Assembly: GCA_019422525.1 (NCBI GenBank)
Contig: JAHZDE010000004.1
Span: 183,139-247,138, forward strand
DNA length: 64,000 bases
Origin: Clostridiales bacterium
GTDB taxonomy: Bacteria > Bacillota > Clostridia > Oscillospirales > Acutalibacteraceae
Direction: 5' to 3'
Below are positions 18,503 through 27,147 of this stretch, piece by piece; position 1 is the stretch's first letter; each line of letters starts with the position of its first letter. The notes under the pieces were generated by a model. The model did not search any database, was not told the DNA's origin, and saw nothing but the letters and a program-made list of their open reading frames with translations. A program made the translations under genes and the position numbers.

Positions 18503-18979
18503 TTAATAGTTTAAAATCAACTGCTCTAAATCACTTGAGAACAGTTCGAAATTGAATTTGGATTTCAACTTTTTCTTCAGGACTTGAGCTGAATCTATAA
18601 TGTTTTCTACAATCATTTTCTTCTTTTCATGGACATCTCCATCAACATACTCCTCATAACTTAGCGGAATGGAAATATCTGCCGCTGTAACAAAAATTCT
18701 TGCCCTTCTCAGTTTATCGGGTTCTAATTCTTTCGGAGCAATAATGGGTGTTATGGCCATGGTATCAATTGCGGTTGTATACTTAGCAATATCGATATTA
18801 TTTGAAATGTAGGAACACAATTGATAAATGTCATCATCAATCCCATATTGCTGTGTATAATATATCGGAGAATTAATAAACAAATTCAATTTTATCAACC
18901 TCTTCTGTTTTTTATTAGCAAAGGGCGCCTTTGGCTTAAAAATACTGTTTGATGGTGATGTAGAGTATACAAAAATCAT
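18503..18979 (-). CDS. Imm44-type orphan immunity-like protein
   Basis: 158 residues, cytoplasmic. The C-terminal half has RRARIFVTAADISIPLSYEE followed by EKKKMIVENIIDSAQVLKKK, the same pattern as the protein at 39811-40260 (ADIRLRMNYERFI, EKKRLMFIDIIIKSIKVIQE). From memory this resembles the Imm44 family. It is joined to the upstream HEAT-type gene by a 4-nt overlap, so the two are co-translated. No nuclease tip remains near it, whereas the relative at 39811 is still paired with one. Confidence 0.55.
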   Translation of the reverse strand: MIFVYSTSPSNSIFKPKAPFANKKQKRLIKLNLFINSPIYYTQQYGIDDDIYQLCSYISNNIDIAKYTTAIDTMAITPIIAPKELEPDKLRRARIFVTAADISIPLSYEEYVDGDVHEKKKMIVENIIDSAQVLKKKLKSKFNFELFSSDLEQLILNY

Positions 18980-19641
18980 CTATCTAACTTTTTCAAAGCT
19001 ACTTTGGCATATTTACGACAACCAGGATGTTTTGCATTTTCAAATTGCTTAAAATATGGACGCAGTTCCTCCCTCTTAAAATCACTTAGGGCAATCATTG
19101 CTTGCAGCCTTACCTCTTCGTCCTCCAACAAACCAATTAAAACAGGAATTGCATCTTCAATTTTTAATTTGCCAACAAGCAAAATGATCATTTGCCGATT
19201 TTTCTCAAATATGGTGTTAGCTATTATTTTTAAATAATCGTCAATGTACTTTGGTGAACCAATTTGATATAGACAGTCGGAAATAAACCACCGAGTTATG
19301 TCTGACGTGGTCGATACATAGAAATCATTAATCAGCATCGGAACAACTTCATCAAAGCCTTTAAAATGAAAAAGGCTGATAAAAAAGTTTTTTTCATTAT
19401 CATATCTCGCTTGTTGATAATATTTAATAGCAATAGGCAAAATCGTTTTTTTGTGTTTGGGCAAAAACTGTATTATTTGTTCGGATATTTCGAATTCAAA
19501 ACCAAGATCGTAAAGTTCTTTCTCAAACGGTGGAATTAGAGAATCTGGATGTTCGCCAAAATATTTTTCTAAAGCTTTTTTTGAATTTTCAATCATTCGC
19601 TTAACTAAAGCGGGGTTACTATTAACGTCATAATGGCTCAT
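18976..19641 (-). CDS. HEAT-repeat-like orphan immunity protein
   Basis: 221 residues, all helical, with degenerate HEAT-type repeats (for example AIPVLIGLLEDEEVRLQAMI near residue 165). HEAT-like proteins are a common immunity class in polymorphic toxin loci. It is the first gene after the second copy of the rhs promoter (19923-19952), about 280 nt downstream, and starts the immunity-only gene series. Its stop overlaps the start of the next gene. The target toxin is unknown. Confidence 0.6.
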   Translation of the reverse strand: MSHYDVNSNPALVKRMIENSKKALEKYFGEHPDSLIPPFEKELYDLGFEFEISEQIIQFLPKHKKTILPIAIKYYQQARYDNEKNFFISLFHFKGFDEVVPMLINDFYVSTTSDITRWFISDCLYQIGSPKYIDDYLKIIANTIFEKNRQMIILLVGKLKIEDAIPVLIGLLEDEEVRLQAMIALSDFKREELRPYFKQFENAKHPGCRKYAKVALKKLDR

Positions 19642-19918
19642 TACATCACCTCAATCAACCTAAAGAAACACTTACTCCATCGTCCACAACCTGTTGCAAC
19701 GACTCATATAGGTAAGCATTTAGGTATACATATGATTATCTTAATTGAGTAGTATAAGTATGTATAGGGTCAAAAAATTTCTTTCACATGGAATTTCATC
19801 ATCTATATACTTCACAATCTTTCATCTGCATTCATATTCATTTTTAGAAAGCTGGATTATCTGTATCCCGCTTTTAATGACCAGTTATACTGCCATAATA
19901 TCATTCTATATCTGTTAA

Positions 19919-20240
19919 AAATATCATACTATAGTGATGACTTCAAAGTCAATTCAAACAAAAATCAACAATCGTATCATTCGTATATATAAACATTATT
20001 AAATTTCGTATACAAAACAAACAATAATAGGCTCCTATCCCATAGAAATAATAAAATAAAATGGTGCATTTACACAATAGCCAATTGAACTACAACTATC
20101 TCTCTACCAATCATGGGGGAATTTTGTTTATTTTTAAGTTTTATTTGTATATATAAACAAAAACAAATCAAATTTATAGATATAGTAAACTGCTTTTATG
20201 ACGTTCCCTACAAATAAATCCATATGGCTTCTCATCAAAC
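19919..20240 (-). repeat. Second copy of the rhs promoter/operator region
   Basis: About 320 bp similar (roughly three quarters by eye) to 51119-51440. Shared landmarks, including the promoter and the TTTGTATA-type sites at 19979, 20004 and 20144, lie at exactly 31,200 bp from their counterparts. Here the region drives no rhs core; an orphan immunity series begins downstream. It implies a second rhs locus whose core gene was lost. The remaining 19642-19918 stretch shows no gene. Confidence 0.75.
19923..19952 (-). promoter_or_regulatory. Copy of the rhs promoter ahead of orphan immunity genes
   Basis: On the minus strand: TTGACT (19947-19952), 18-nt spacer, TATGAT (19923-19928). Both hexamers and the spacer length are the same as in the promoter of the full-length rhs gene at 51123-51152. 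Confidence 0.6.
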
Positions 20241-20472
20241 AAAATGAATTATAGAGGCGTATCAGTTGTATCTGTTCACTGTCCGAACTCCATAAAATAC
20301 CGTTTTATTGTCAGGTTGGTTGCCGGACTTTTGGGTTATTATTTGACCGAACATACCTATTTAAATATCAGAAAACCCATTGAGCAAAAGCGAAAAAATG
20401 TCTCTTTTTCGGTTTCCTTCCTTGTAAGATGATGCTGCTATAAATATCTGTTTTCATGTATCAGGAGGAACT

Positions 20473-21183
20473 ATGATTTACGTAACTTCCGATTTACACG
20501 GCTATCCCCTTGAAAAATATAAGAAGCTGCTGGATAACGCCAAATTTTCCCAGGATGATTTTTTATACCTTTTAGGCGATGTCATTGACCGAAACGGTGA
20601 CGGTGGTGTTGCCATGCTATGTTGGCTGCTGGAGCAGCCGAACGTTCAGCTGATTCTGGGCAACCATGAAGCCATGCTCTTGTCGTGTGAATTTGTATTT
20701 GATGAAATCACCGAAGAGAGTATCCAGTCTATGACGCTGGAAAAATTGGAAATGCTGCATCATTATATGTCCAACGGCGGCGATGTCACACTCCAAACAT
20801 TGAGGACACTTGGGAAAACAGCTCCCGAAACCGTCCTGGACATTTTGAATTACCTTCATGACGCACCCGTTTATGAGGCTGTAACGGCTGGAGGAAGAGA
20901 CTTTCTTCTGGTTCATGCAGGAATTGACCATTTCGACAAAAGGAAAAAGTTGTCACAGTATTCCCCAGATGACTTTTTATGGACATCCCCTCCGCTGGAT
21001 GGCCAATATTTTGACGACTTTATCACCGTTTTCGGACATAGACCGACTCTATTGTATGATAAGAAATATACGGGAAAAGTTCTGAAAACCGATACATGGA
21101 TTGACATAGATGTTGGCGCCGCTTACGGACAAAAACCGGTTCTGCTGCGTCTGGACGATTTCAAAGAGTTCTACGCTGACTGA
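20473..21183 (+). CDS. Metallophosphoesterase, PPP serine/threonine phosphatase-like
   Basis: 236 residues with all PPP-family metal motifs: DLHG (8-11), GDVIDR (35-40), GNHEA (near 59), HAG (near 147) and FGHRPT (near 188). An AGGAGG site lies 5-6 nt before the ATG. Length and motif set fit bacterial PrpE/ApaH-like or bis-tetraphosphatase-like enzymes acting on phosphoproteins or nucleotides in the cytosol. It is the only plus-strand gene within the 39-kb toxin region. It sits between the duplicate rhs promoter and the distal end of the tip array, as if stranded there by a duplication or rearrangement. Any link to the toxin system is speculative. Confidence 0.85.
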   Translation: MIYVTSDLHGYPLEKYKKLLDNAKFSQDDFLYLLGDVIDRNGDGGVAMLCWLLEQPNVQLILGNHEAMLLSCEFVFDEITEESIQSMTLEKLEMLHHYMSNGGDVTLQTLRTLGKTAPETVLDILNYLHDAPVYEAVTAGGRDFLLVHAGIDHFDKRKKLSQYSPDDFLWTSPPLDGQYFDDFITVFGHRPTLLYDKKYTGKVLKTDTWIDIDVGAAYGQKPVLLRLDDFKEFYAD

Positions 21184-21191
21184 ACAGAAAA

Positions 21192-21236
21192 CAAAAAGCG
21201 TGATACCCGTATTCTTGCGTAATCACTCTTTTCTTT
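21192..21236 (+). terminator. Probable terminator after the phosphatase gene
   Basis: GTGATAC and GTAATCAC form an imperfect stem with one bulge, followed by TCTTTTCTTTTG. Confidence 0.5.
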
Positions 21237-21261
21237 TGCGTTGTTTCCAGCAACCATTTTG

Positions 21262-21350
21262 ATTCAACTCCTTTCCCGTCCTGCACAGACAGCGTATTGC
21301 CTCAGCGGTCATAGATATACCGCGCACGCAGGCTGCGTCGCTAAGACATC
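21262..21350 (-). repeat. Rhs homology-block remnant
   Basis: Recognisable match to the block (CCGTCCTGCACAGACAGCG, CATAGATATACCGCGCACG) with small deletions that destroy the reading frame. It is the distal block of the main array and lies next to the phosphatase gene. No toxin sequence is attached. Confidence 0.75.
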
Positions 21351-21368
21351 GCTTACTATTAATATCTT

Positions 21369-21854
21369 TTAATCTGTTATAATTTCTAATTCAAAAATCA
21401 AATCATCGAAATCATCATCGATTTCGTGATCATTACAAAAAAATCGATATGAATTTTTTGATAATTCTTGTTTAATCATTGCACAACCAAAAATCATAGA
21501 ATATGCAAATTGATTGGTTCCAATAGGGTCAGACGCATTACAAATTGAAATCCATCCCTGTTGTATTTCCAAGTCTAATTCAATTTCTTTAGGAGATGAA
21601 TTTTCAAAGAATACTACATGAGGATAATTTCCTTTTGAAAGACGGATACTTTTTCCGTTAAGCTTGATGTTTCCTCTGAAATCAATAAAGTATACCTTAA
21701 TAGCTTGCGTGAATGTTGAATTAGATTGGATAAATTTGAAACGGAATTTGAATTTACCGTGTTTTACAAAAGGAAATAAACGTTCTACAAGCATTCCATT
21801 GTAATGAATCTGATTACACTTCATTTCTTGAAATAGATCTTGGAATGATTTCAT
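21369..21854 (-). CDS. Orphan immunity-like protein, unrecognised
   Basis: 161 residues, cytoplasmic, beta-rich in the first two thirds (FPFVKHGKFKFRFKFIQSN near residue 27) with an acidic C-terminus (HEIDDDFDDLIFELEI). I do not recognise the family. It lies directly downstream of the rhs remnant boundary and in line with other immunity genes, which is the only reason to propose immunity. The ribosome site is weak. Confidence 0.45.
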   Translation of the reverse strand: MKSFQDLFQEMKCNQIHYNGMLVERLFPFVKHGKFKFRFKFIQSNSTFTQAIKVYFIDFRGNIKLNGKSIRLSKGNYPHVVFFENSSPKEIELDLEIQQGWISICNASDPIGTNQFAYSMIFGCAMIKQELSKNSYRFFCNDHEIDDDFDDLIFELEIITD

Positions 21855-21901
21855 AATTTTTTATTTTCTTTGATTAAAGTGTCAAATCTGAGGATTGTAA
21901 T

Positions 21902-22261
21902 CTATTCAATCCGCTCCAATTGATTAATTATATCAAGTTGTAATTGTTCACGAGATACTACATAGGTATTTTCGAAAGTTGGAAAAACCATAAAACGTGT
22001 TCGATCATCCAAAGTCTTACATCTTTCTAAAAAATCATGTATCTCAATATCCACAGGAAATTCAGAGGGAGAAGCAAATTTTAAACAATACTCTTTTTGA
22101 GGCCACACTAATATGTGTATATAACCTTTATCGTCGTATGTCGCAAACCCACATTCAGACACCAAGAGCCATACTTTTTCAGAATCCGCTACTGTATTTA
22201 AAAAGCTCTTATATCTTTTCTCAGCGGAAGCCTTCCATAATCCTTCAAATGCTTTATTCAT
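21902..22261 (-). CDS. DUF2750-family protein, likely immunity
   Basis: 119 residues matching, from memory, the DUF2750 pattern: AEKRYKSFLNTVADSEKVW near the start, a WPQKEYCLKFA stretch near 55, and an ending with FPTFENTYVVSREQLQLDI. DUF2750 proteins occur in polymorphic-toxin immunity clusters. The start overlaps the end of the lipoprotein gene at 22258 by 4 nt, so these two orphan genes are translated together. No toxin tip remains beside it. Confidence 0.65.
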   Translation of the reverse strand: MNKAFEGLWKASAEKRYKSFLNTVADSEKVWLLVSECGFATYDDKGYIHILVWPQKEYCLKFASPSEFPVDIEIHDFLERCKTLDDRTRFMVFPTFENTYVVSREQLQLDIINQLERIE

Positions 22262-22737
22262 TGTATTCCCTCACTCCAAAGAGACGATGATGTATGCTGC
22301 GCTGACCTTTCACTCGTACTTACGCTTATTACCGCTTTTTCCAAGAATTTATTGAGCAATTTATCAAAATCCTCTTCATCACAACGTTTAAAAAGAAAAT
22401 GAACCTCATCATTCTTTACATATTCAGCCGTGTAACAACAAATCATTTCATAGTCGCCATTTGAATATGTGATTTTTATAGAATCACCATAAAGCGTGGG
22501 AGGATCACCAAGATAACGATAAAACTGAATAGCTTGAAATTGTTCTAGAAAATCATTTTTTTCTTCTTCTGAAAGAATCCTTGTAACAGTAAACTCGAGG
22601 CTACTCTCTGCCCAAACAATTTCTATGCTTTCAATTTCATCAATGGGCTCTTCGAACGAATACGAATTTCTAACACAACCAGTAAAACTAATTAAAATAA
22701 TTGAAAAAGGAATCATAAACAGCCATATTTTTTTCAC
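22258..22737 (-). CDS. Lipoprotein immunity-like protein (family of 22868 and 35464)
   Basis: 159 residues with a lipoprotein signal (IILISFTGC, lipidated Cys near 21). The mature domain has EIESIEIVWAESS, then FLEQFQAIQFYRYLGDPP and IKITYSNGDYEMICCYTAEY. The same layout occurs in the proteins at 22868-23302 and 35464-35895. At 35464 the gene follows an intact metallopeptidase-type tip, so the family is the likely antidote to that toxin. The last ~20 residues are serine-rich and differ from the paralogs, possibly a read-through after a lost stop. Confidence 0.65.
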   Translation of the reverse strand: MKKIWLFMIPFSIILISFTGCVRNSYSFEEPIDEIESIEIVWAESSLEFTVTRILSEEEKNDFLEQFQAIQFYRYLGDPPTLYGDSIKITYSNGDYEMICCYTAEYVKNDEVHFLFKRCDEEDFDKLLNKFLEKAVISVSTSERSAQHTSSSLWSEGIQ

Positions 22738-22867
22738 AACAAAACACCTCCTTTAAATTTCGCCATGTTTACCAGAAATATTGGTTTAAAGATATAAATA
22801 TAATTATACATTGCTTTTATCAAAAACTTCAAGCGTCTGCCAGTTATCATTATTTACAAAGAAAAAT

Positions 22868-23302
22868 TCATGCTGTTTTAAAAGAATATTTTAATAGTAA
22901 CGATTCATATTGGTCTCTGTCAAAATATCGGTATCCGACATAATTATCATATTCTCCATTTATATATTGTGCTTGTCCATCTGCTCCTATTAACTCATAA
23001 TCATTATTATTATATATTACCTTAATAACAGTTGTATTGTTTTCGATTCCAGTCGGATCTGAATAAAGAATATAACAATCAACTTTTGCAAAATCTCTCA
23101 TAAATACTTCTATATCCTCAATAATATAAATAGTATTTTGCTCAATATTTCCTTGAGAATTTTTCTCACCAACTTCAACAATTTCTATAGATGAAATCTC
23201 TGATGAATCATGTAGAAATTCACATTTCGTTTGAATCTCACAAGCAGCGAATAATATAGAAAATACAAGCGCTATAGGTAAACAAATAATAATTTTTTTC
23301 AT
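22868..23302 (-). CDS. Lipoprotein immunity-like protein (family of 35464)
   Basis: 144 residues with signal peptide and lipobox ending in FAAC (Cys near 20). Matching segments with 35464-35895 include MRDFAKVDCYILYSDPTG and VIKVIYNNNDYELI, and the length is the same. Immediately upstream (23387-23520) lies the frameshifted C-terminal scrap of the same metallopeptidase toxin type that precedes 35464. The toxin has decayed while the immunity gene stays open. A surface lipoprotein suggests the toxin is blocked outside the membrane. Confidence 0.7.
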   Translation of the reverse strand: MKKIIICLPIALVFSILFAACEIQTKCEFLHDSSEISSIEIVEVGEKNSQGNIEQNTIYIIEDIEVFMRDFAKVDCYILYSDPTGIENNTTVIKVIYNNNDYELIGADGQAQYINGEYDNYVGYRYFDRDQYESLLLKYSFKTA

Positions 23303-23386
23303 AATACTTCCCCTCGAAGTTTTTATTCAAAGAACAACTGTCTAATCCATATATGAAATATGTACTTTATACCCCATATGGCATTA

Positions 23387-23520
23387 TTACCTGTCGATTA
23401 ACTCTGCCAACTTATCTGCCACCAATTTCCATGGAGAGCCATAATAGTCTGTATGGAAGCTTTCCCATTCTATCCAAAATATTAGCAGTCACTGAAGGAA
23501 TTGCTACATTAGCAAGGTTT
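23387..23520 (-). pseudogene. Frameshifted C-terminal remnant of metallopeptidase toxin tip
   Basis: The reverse strand encodes NVAIPSVTANILDRMGKLP, then after a one-base frame change DYYGSPWKLVADKLAELIDR and a stop at 23387. This matches the intact toxin at 35907-36749 (DVAVPSITINLLDRLGKLK, DYYGAPWESEADLL). The HEYGH active-site region is gone. Its position just upstream of the lipoprotein immunity gene reproduces the toxin/immunity order of the intact pair. Confidence 0.75.
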
Positions 23521-23534
23521 GATTACCATTATAT

Positions 23535-23575
23535 CTTTACTGTCATAAATGTACCGTTGCCGTCAGTAAGATATG
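23535..23575 (-). repeat. Short Rhs homology-block remnant
   Basis: CTGTCATAAATGTACCGTTGC followed by CGTCAGTAAGATAT is the 5' edge of the block, deleted internally. The junction sequence AAGATATGACTATCG is the same as at the 38,260 cassette edge. Confidence 0.6.
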
Positions 23576-24103
23576 ACTATCGTATTTGTTTGACTTGGTT
23601 TTCCCCAACATCCCCATCAAAAACTCTACATTGACGGTATGGATATCAATAGTGATTTTTTTCTTTCCTGTTTTCACGATGAGATCGTATTGCGTGCATT
23701 GATAGCTAATACACTCACAATAATAAATTTTCCGGGTTTTCACAAAAACGCTCCTGTACACAAAGTAATCTTTGTTTTTATAAACATCAATTTTAAATAT
23801 TAACGTTTTTAAAACAAGAGCTAAACCGAGCAATATAAATAATATAAACTCCGTCCACACCCACCAGGCTTCTGTACCGTTTGGAAAGAAAAACATAATG
23901 AAAAGGCAGGTTGAACAGAAAATGATGTCCAGAAAACCCACCCAGAAAAAAATTGAGGGTAAGTGGAGAACCACATGTTCTTGTTTCAAGGAGTTGATTA
24001 ATTCTTTGCTGTTTTTTTCAAAAATGTAAATACCGATCCATCCAATGACAATTCCTGTTAATGCCATTGCAAACATACGGGTTAGAAATCCCATGATATT
24101 CAC
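23543..24103 (-). CDS. Membrane immunity-like protein, expanded family
   Basis: 186 residues. N-terminal membrane helix (~8-28), then EHVVLHLPSIFFWVGFL, FFFPNGTEAWWVW and KTRKIYYCECISYQC, all shared with the paralogs at 17178, 26489, 32488 and 38314. The last residues read into the remnant homology block, so the native end is near KSNKYDS. It follows a decayed tip (24107-24590) of the same toxin type as those at 33019 and 38796. It is a strong candidate for cognate immunity to that toxin family. Confidence 0.7.
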   Translation of the reverse strand: MNIMGFLTRMFAMALTGIVIGWIGIYIFEKNSKELINSLKQEHVVLHLPSIFFWVGFLDIIFCSTCLFIMFFFPNGTEAWWVWTEFILFILLGLALVLKTLIFKIDVYKNKDYFVYRSVFVKTRKIYYCECISYQCTQYDLIVKTGKKKITIDIHTVNVEFLMGMLGKTKSNKYDSHILLTATVHL

Positions 24104-24106
24104 CTC

Positions 24107-24590
24107 TTGATTCTTTCAATGAGCTTACAAGCTATTTTGCTTCCGATTGGACTTAAAATCATTCTGCCAAGAGTAATTTTAATGGTTCTTTTGATTACTG
24201 CTTGTTCAAGGCGATATTGTGCCATTCGTTTTGCTGCATATTTTTCGTTTACTCTTCGTGTTTCTCGTGTTATCCCTTTAGAGGCAGCCTTCCAAGTTGT
24301 TTCTAATGATTTTGCGTTGGTCCTCTTCCGCCAATCAAACCGCTAATTGCACCGGAAGCAGCGTTCGCACCAACTACAAATCAATTTATTTTTCCAGTTC
24401 CTATATATTGGGTAATAGCAGAATATGTCCCACTAATAAGCGCTCTCACAGCTGCCCCGATTGCTGCCCATTCCCAAAACTCCCCGCCATAAGCAACCCG
24501 GACAACCGGATTATTATCGCAGTAGGCAAAAAAGGGTTTGTCGTACAAGTCCCCTTTTGCTGCCAGAATATCGGTCGTATCTGCATGAGA
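24107..24590 (-). pseudogene. Decayed Rhs toxin tip, type paired with 38314
   Basis: The reverse strand contains pieces of the homology block (LYDKPFFAYCDNNPV-type) followed by fragments matching the tip at 38796-39655 (TTWKAASKGITRETRR, AKRMAQYR-type). Large internal deletions and a frameshift at the serial Gly region remove an open frame. The downstream immunity gene at 23543 remains intact. Confidence 0.7.
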
Positions 24591-24608
24591 TATTGGTCAC
24601 ATATAACT

Positions 24609-25013
24609 CTAAATATTTTGTTCTTCAAATTCAATATATTCACATATAATAAGCAAAACATCACCTGAATTAATTTGAAATTTAACTTGTAAATACAAAA
24701 TTTTTCGATCCAAATAAGAACCTTCATATAACTCTTTATATTGCTTTTGAATTTCAAAAAGTTCATTCATTTGCGGTGTAGATTCCTCGATGAATATATC
24801 TAAAATTCTGTTTCCGCCATGCCAAAAAGAACAGCTTTGCATATCCAATAATAAAACATTATAAAATTTAAAATCAAATTTCTTGCTCAAATATGGATTT
24901 TCACATACAAAATATACTTTTCTATTGATATAATCATAATTAAAACCTGTAAAAATACTATCATGTATATATAGCTCATCAATTATGCTTTTATTTTCAT
25001 TATAAATTATCAT
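24609..25013 (-). CDS. Immunity-like protein (family of 28892)
   Basis: 134 residues, cytoplasmic and beta-rich. IDELYIHDSIFTGFNYDYIN near residue 10, a SCSFWHGGNRILDIFIEE segment and an ending with GDVLLIICEYIEFEE match the plan of 28892-29287 (VYIHDDILEEFSF, TSCDFWGSSPYIFDFE, GDQLIVACESI). It follows a decayed tip remnant (25060-25460). The family probably neutralises the toxin type whose frameshifted tip lies at 29292-30005. Confidence 0.65.
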   Translation of the reverse strand: MIIYNENKSIIDELYIHDSIFTGFNYDYINRKVYFVCENPYLSKKFDFKFYNVLLLDMQSCSFWHGGNRILDIFIEESTPQMNELFEIQKQYKELYEGSYLDRKILYLQVKFQINSGDVLLIICEYIEFEEQNI

Positions 25014-25059
25014 ATTGTTTATTCTCCTAAAAATATATTTTCCAATTTATAATACCTCC

Positions 25060-25460
25060 GTTTTTCCGGTTCCTATGGCAACATATATCCTTCGAACAAG
25101 TCCACAAGGATTAAATTGATGAGGATCGACTGTGAAAAATACTTGCTTTTTTGGTCTGGATAGAATCGTAATTTCCTTTTCTTTTGCACTCCGGCTATCG
25201 TAGTTGTTGCAACCAATTCACTAGAGGAAGTGCTATTGCCTGCAAATTTCTGCCTTGTGCTGACATTATAGCGCCTCCACATCTCCACGGCTATTGGTCA
25301 ATAATATGGTAATACCCAATGCATGACAAATGACCAACCCCATCATAGGAATAGTAGAACTGCTTGCTGTCCCCACGCTCTTCATACACCAGCTGGCCGT
25401 CCTGATACCAGTATCGGTGCTCAGCGCCATTAACTGTTTTGCTGGTGCACAGCCCTTCTA
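25060..25460 (-). pseudogene. Decayed Rhs tip and upstream core fragment
   Basis: 25270-25460 encodes YWYQDGQLVYEERGDSKQF and YYSYDGVGHLSCIGYYH, Rhs core sequence that lies upstream of the usual block. It is joined directly to a scrap encoding NVSTRQKFAGNS and ELVATTTIAGVQKKRK, similar to the start of the tip at 29292-29735. The central NPFRYRGYYFD part is deleted. The cassette is dead, but the immunity gene at 24609 follows it. Confidence 0.65.
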
Positions 25461-25619
25461 ATGATATGTGATGTTTGCGAAAAAACAAGGGAGAACAAGC
25501 CCTCCTCCTGTTTTCTCAAGCCTTTAAGGACTTGGGATAATAATGTATGTATACCGACAAGCGTTGAAACTAGTAACCCACATTTACTAATATCTATAAG
25601 TCTTGAATCCGCAGCGCGA

Positions 25620-25862
25620 CTACCTTTCCACATAAAATCCCCAAACACAGTTGCTAAATTCTCCAGCAGCAAATCTCTTCAGCTTTCCATCAATTTCTAT
25701 AGTAAATACATTAAAGATATGTTCTTGATGATATTGCGGATCGATAATTGTTACTGTTTCCCCTGTATCTCTCCATTCATAATCAAAAATATTAACACCA
25801 AAAAGTTTGCCGTTTCCATCAGTGCCTGTTGTTTTATATTTCCAGCATTTTTTAAATAGCAT
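25620..25862 (-). CDS. Small immunity-like protein
   Basis: 80 residues from an ATG at 25862 with a good GAGGTGA site. It contains EWRDTGETVTIIDPQYHQEH and then FAAGEFSNCVWGFYVER, a compact all-beta pattern. I do not recall a named family, but similar short proteins occur beside Rhs tips. It follows a decayed tip at 25870-26508. The stretch 25463-25619 after it contains no convincing gene. Confidence 0.5.
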   Translation of the reverse strand: MLFKKCWKYKTTGTDGNGKLFGVNIFDYEWRDTGETVTIIDPQYHQEHIFNVFTIEIDGKLKRFAAGEFSNCVWGFYVER

Positions 25863-25869
25863 TTCGTCA

Positions 25870-26508
25870 CCTCATTCCGGAAAAATTTCAAGATACCCGT
25901 TTTTTTGAAGATTTGATTAGGTGCATTAATTTTATCAGGAGGTAGAAAGTTTCTCCACTGGAGTATTAACCGGAGCCAAAAATCTTTTCCCAACATTTAC
26001 AGTTGTTACTGGCGTTTTCTCTGTTGAATAAGAATAATTGCAGTAAACGCCATAAACGCTCATACAACATTTAGTCCCCAACTCACTCCATTAACAGCGG
26101 CTCCAAACCAATCTACGCTACCAGTGTATTTATAACTAGTAGCCGCAGTATGTCCAAACACCAATGCTCCTATTACAACAGAACCAATTGCGATGCAAGC
26201 AGATATTGTTAGAACAAATTGACCGATTGAATCAAAATGATTAACAGGATTATTTCTGCAATATTGAAAAAGATTTGCACCTTATAATCCAGCAGCCTCA
26301 GGATCGTAATAACGGCTGAATATATCGTCTCCGAATCCAAATAGTACCCACGATAGCGGAAGGGGTTCAGATTGGCAATATCGTTTTGACTGGTAATCTC
26401 CTGCCCGTTTCCGTCCTGCACAGACAGCGTATTGCCCCAGCTGTCATAGATATACCATACTCGCAGCGGGGACATCACCAAGACACGACTATCGTATTTC
26501 TTTGACAT
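25870..26508 (-). pseudogene. Decayed Rhs toxin-tip cassette
   Basis: The block (26290-26480) still encodes IGNLNPFRYRGYYLDSET but has lost parts. Translation in changing frames continues as NPVNHFDSIGQFVLTISACI and VFGHTAATSYKYTGSVDWFG, typical pre-toxin sequence, then breaks up with stops. The toxin domain proper is not recognisable. The small immunity-like gene at 25620 follows. Confidence 0.65.
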
Positions 26509-27007
26509 TTTTGTCGTTTAACATATCGATCAAAGACTGGAGATTAACAGCATGAATATCCATTGAGATTTTATTTCTGGTTGTTTTTATCACAAAAGTA
26601 TTTAAAGTACATTTGTAGCTAATACAATCACAATAATAGATTTTTTGAGGTTTTACGAAGATTTTTTTAAAAAGAAAATAATCTTCATTCATAAAAATAT
26701 CAATTTTAAAAAATAAAGATTCAAGGATAATATAAAATCCGCCTGATATCAATATAAGTACTGTAACCCATACCCACCCATCTTCCGTACCATTTGGGGA
26801 AAAAAACATAAAGTAACCAGAAGTTGAGCAGACCACAACCATCAGAAATCCAATCCACAAATTTATTTTTGGCAAGTGTACTACAATATGTTCTCCTGAG
26901 AGGTCCTTTATGAGTTCCTCACCATTAGACTTATTCATTCTGGAAAATAAGGATCCAACTACAATTACTACTAATATAGGCAATAAAATACGAATCATAA
27001 TCTGCAT
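26489..27007 (-). CDS. Membrane immunity-like protein, expanded family
   Basis: 172 residues, nearly the same length as 32488-33006 and highly similar. Shared segments include MQIMIRILLPILVVIVV (membrane helix), EHIVVHLPKINLWIGFL, FFSPNGTEDGWVWV and KPQKIYYCDCISYKC, ending NVKEIR. It is preceded by a scrap (27010-27130) of the C-terminus of the toxin type encoded at 33019. Another case of immunity outliving its toxin. Confidence 0.7.
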   Translation of the reverse strand: MQIMIRILLPILVVIVVGSLFSRMNKSNGEELIKDLSGEHIVVHLPKINLWIGFLMVVVCSTSGYFMFFSPNGTEDGWVWVTVLILISGGFYIILESLFFKIDIFMNEDYFLFKKIFVKPQKIYYCDCISYKCTLNTFVIKTTRNKISMDIHAVNLQSLIDMLNDKNVKEIR

Positions 27008-27009
27008 GC

Positions 27010-27130
27010 AATTTCCTCCCCATGTCTAAACTGCCGGCGGTCCACTCTTAATGGAGTCTGAGGGTCGCAATATGAATCATTACTATCTTAGCTTAGCCTT
27101 TTGTGTCTGGCATTTTGCAATGAGCTTTAC
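27010..27130 (-). pseudogene. C-terminal scrap of the toxin type at 33019
   Basis: The DNA from 27010 to 27130 resembles 33015-33135, the end of the tip at 33019-33860 (LGSIGNTITRWLFGY region), with substitutions and indels that break the frame. The rest of that tip is absent. Confidence 0.55.
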
Positions 27131-27147
27131 ACCTGGTATCTGCGTTA

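Noticed and set aside
20244..20432. 62-codon plus-strand frame after the promoter copy
   Set aside because: No ribosome site, no similarity I recognise, and it lies in a region otherwise explained by the duplicated regulatory DNA.
25461..25859. 132-codon plus-strand frame in the decayed part of the array
   Set aside because: It runs opposite a small gene with a good ribosome site and through tip debris; no domain was recognised.
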